64,000 nt of DNA from assembly GCA_965215035.1 (NCBI GenBank), contig OZ244040.1, positions 620,001-684,000 on the forward strand. The letters run 5' to 3'. The position numbers and the translations under genes were made by a program. Shown here one piece after another: positions 63,674 to 64,000 of this stretch (the first letter of the stretch is position 1; every line of letters begins with the position of its first letter). Under the pieces are notes generated by a model. The model saw nothing but the letters and a program-made list of their open reading frames with translations. It had not been told where the DNA came from and made no database searches. This DNA is from Azophilus sp965215035 (GTDB lineage: Bacteria > Pseudomonadota > Gammaproteobacteria > Pseudomonadales > Azotimanducaceae).

Positions 63674-64000
63674 ATGGCTGAGACCAAGAGAATTCGCGTA
63701 GCAATCGTCACGGGCGCAGCTTCTGGTATAGGAAGGGCTGCTGCCCAATGTCTTGCCGATGCGGGAAACACCGTGGTGCTTGCCGATATTCGGGAGTCTG
63801 AGGGGACGACCGCAGCAGAGACTATTGGACAGGGTGCGGTGTACCGATATCTGGACGTGAGTGATGAGCAAGGTTGGTTGGATTTGATCGCTTGGGCCAA
63901 AGCCGAGTTGGGCGGTTTCGATATTTTGGTGAACAACGCCGCCACCTTTACGTTTGGCGCTATTGACAGCGTAACCTACGAGGATTGGTTGCACACCTTC
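63674..64000 (+). CDS. Short-chain dehydrogenase/reductase, 3' end outside window
   Basis: 109 codons are present. VAIVTGAASGIGRAAAQCLA is the NAD(P)-binding TGxxxGIG loop. VVLADIRESEG ends strand 2 with an aspartate, which favours NAD. YLDVSDEQGW and FDILVNNAATFTFGAI (NNA motif) follow. The catalytic YxxxK is beyond the edge. The ATG has AGGGG 3-7 bases upstream. In the P450 cluster it probably oxidises the hydroxyl group made by the P450; that is inference. Confidence 0.9.
   Translation, partial: MAETKRIRVAIVTGAASGIGRAAAQCLADAGNTVVLADIRESEGTTAAETIGQGAVYRYLDVSDEQGWLDLIAWAKAELGGFDILVNNAATFTFGAIDSVTYEDWLHTF

Larger units (their letters stand above)
54200..64000. mobile_element. Lower-GC probable genomic island with P450 cluster (right end outside window)
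   Basis: Hand counts of G+C give 30 of 60 at 60001-60060 and 31 of 60 at 62401-62460, against 40 of 60 at 36001-36060. The change coincides with remnants of at least three insertion sequences (53.5, 55.9 and 56.6 kb). No integrase or att site is visible. Confidence 0.5.

Overview
The window reads as a chromosomal piece of a high-GC Gram-negative bacterium, most likely a gammaproteobacterium. The support is two intact TonB-dependent receptors, an autotransporter, an OmpA-type protein, glcDEF, a lytic transglycosylase, a bamE remnant and proteobacterial-type insertion-sequence (IS) remnants. The species cannot be named from the sequence alone. Most of the window is gene-dense and GC-rich. From about 54.2 kb to the right edge the base composition drops visibly.

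Layout. 0-6.3 kb (minus strand): partial trpS, a PII-like regulator, two single-domain DUF1538 membrane proteins, an SLC13-type transporter and an NhaC-type antiporter. 6.7-11.3 kb (plus): metallo-beta-lactamase-fold hydrolase, small membrane protein, methyltransferase, a truncated secreted protein and a FATP-type acyl-CoA synthetase. 11.3-19.5 kb (minus): four luciferase-like (F420/FMN type) oxidoreductases with a split-barrel flavin protein, a crotonase, a sodium:solute symporter and a lytic transglycosylase. 19.9-25.4 kb (minus): Ig-repeat autotransporter, OmpA protein with calcium-type repeats, and a membrane-anchored DsbA. 25.7-30.2 kb (minus): glcF-glcE-glcD and glyoxalase I. 30.4-43.9 kb: TonB receptor, cupin, a sulfotransferase-methyltransferase fusion, dihydroorotase-like amidohydrolase, crotonase, hydrolase, nucleoside hydrolase, site-2 protease, glutathione transferase, tRNA-Arg(CCG) and an MFS transporter.

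43.8-53.1 kb is a glycan-modification locus. It holds a 1169-residue sulfotransferase/coiled-coil/two-glycosyltransferase fusion, a second glycosyltransferase, wecB (UDP-GlcNAc 2-epimerase), a thymidine-kinase-like/zinc-ribbon/methyltransferase fusion, and a double sulfotransferase with a decayed first domain. Together with the fusion at 33.6 kb, it suggests sulfated and methylated surface glycans built by unusually fused enzymes.

53.1-57.2 kb is a graveyard of truncated genes and at least three different transposase remnants. It brackets a ferredoxin and ferredoxin reductase pair. From 57.2 kb to the edge runs one co-directional cluster: TonB receptor, aminoglycoside-phosphotransferase-fold kinase, cytochrome P450, lipocalin-like protein, SnoaL-like protein and a short-chain dehydrogenase (cut by the edge). 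With the ferredoxin and reductase it makes a complete P450 electron-transfer chain plus uptake and follow-up enzymes. I infer an acquired island for oxidising a hydrophobic substrate such as a steroid, terpenoid or aromatic; the substrate is not shown by the sequence.

A family of about 90-base imperfect inverted repeats (four copies and one half copy) sits only between genes in the first 40 kb.
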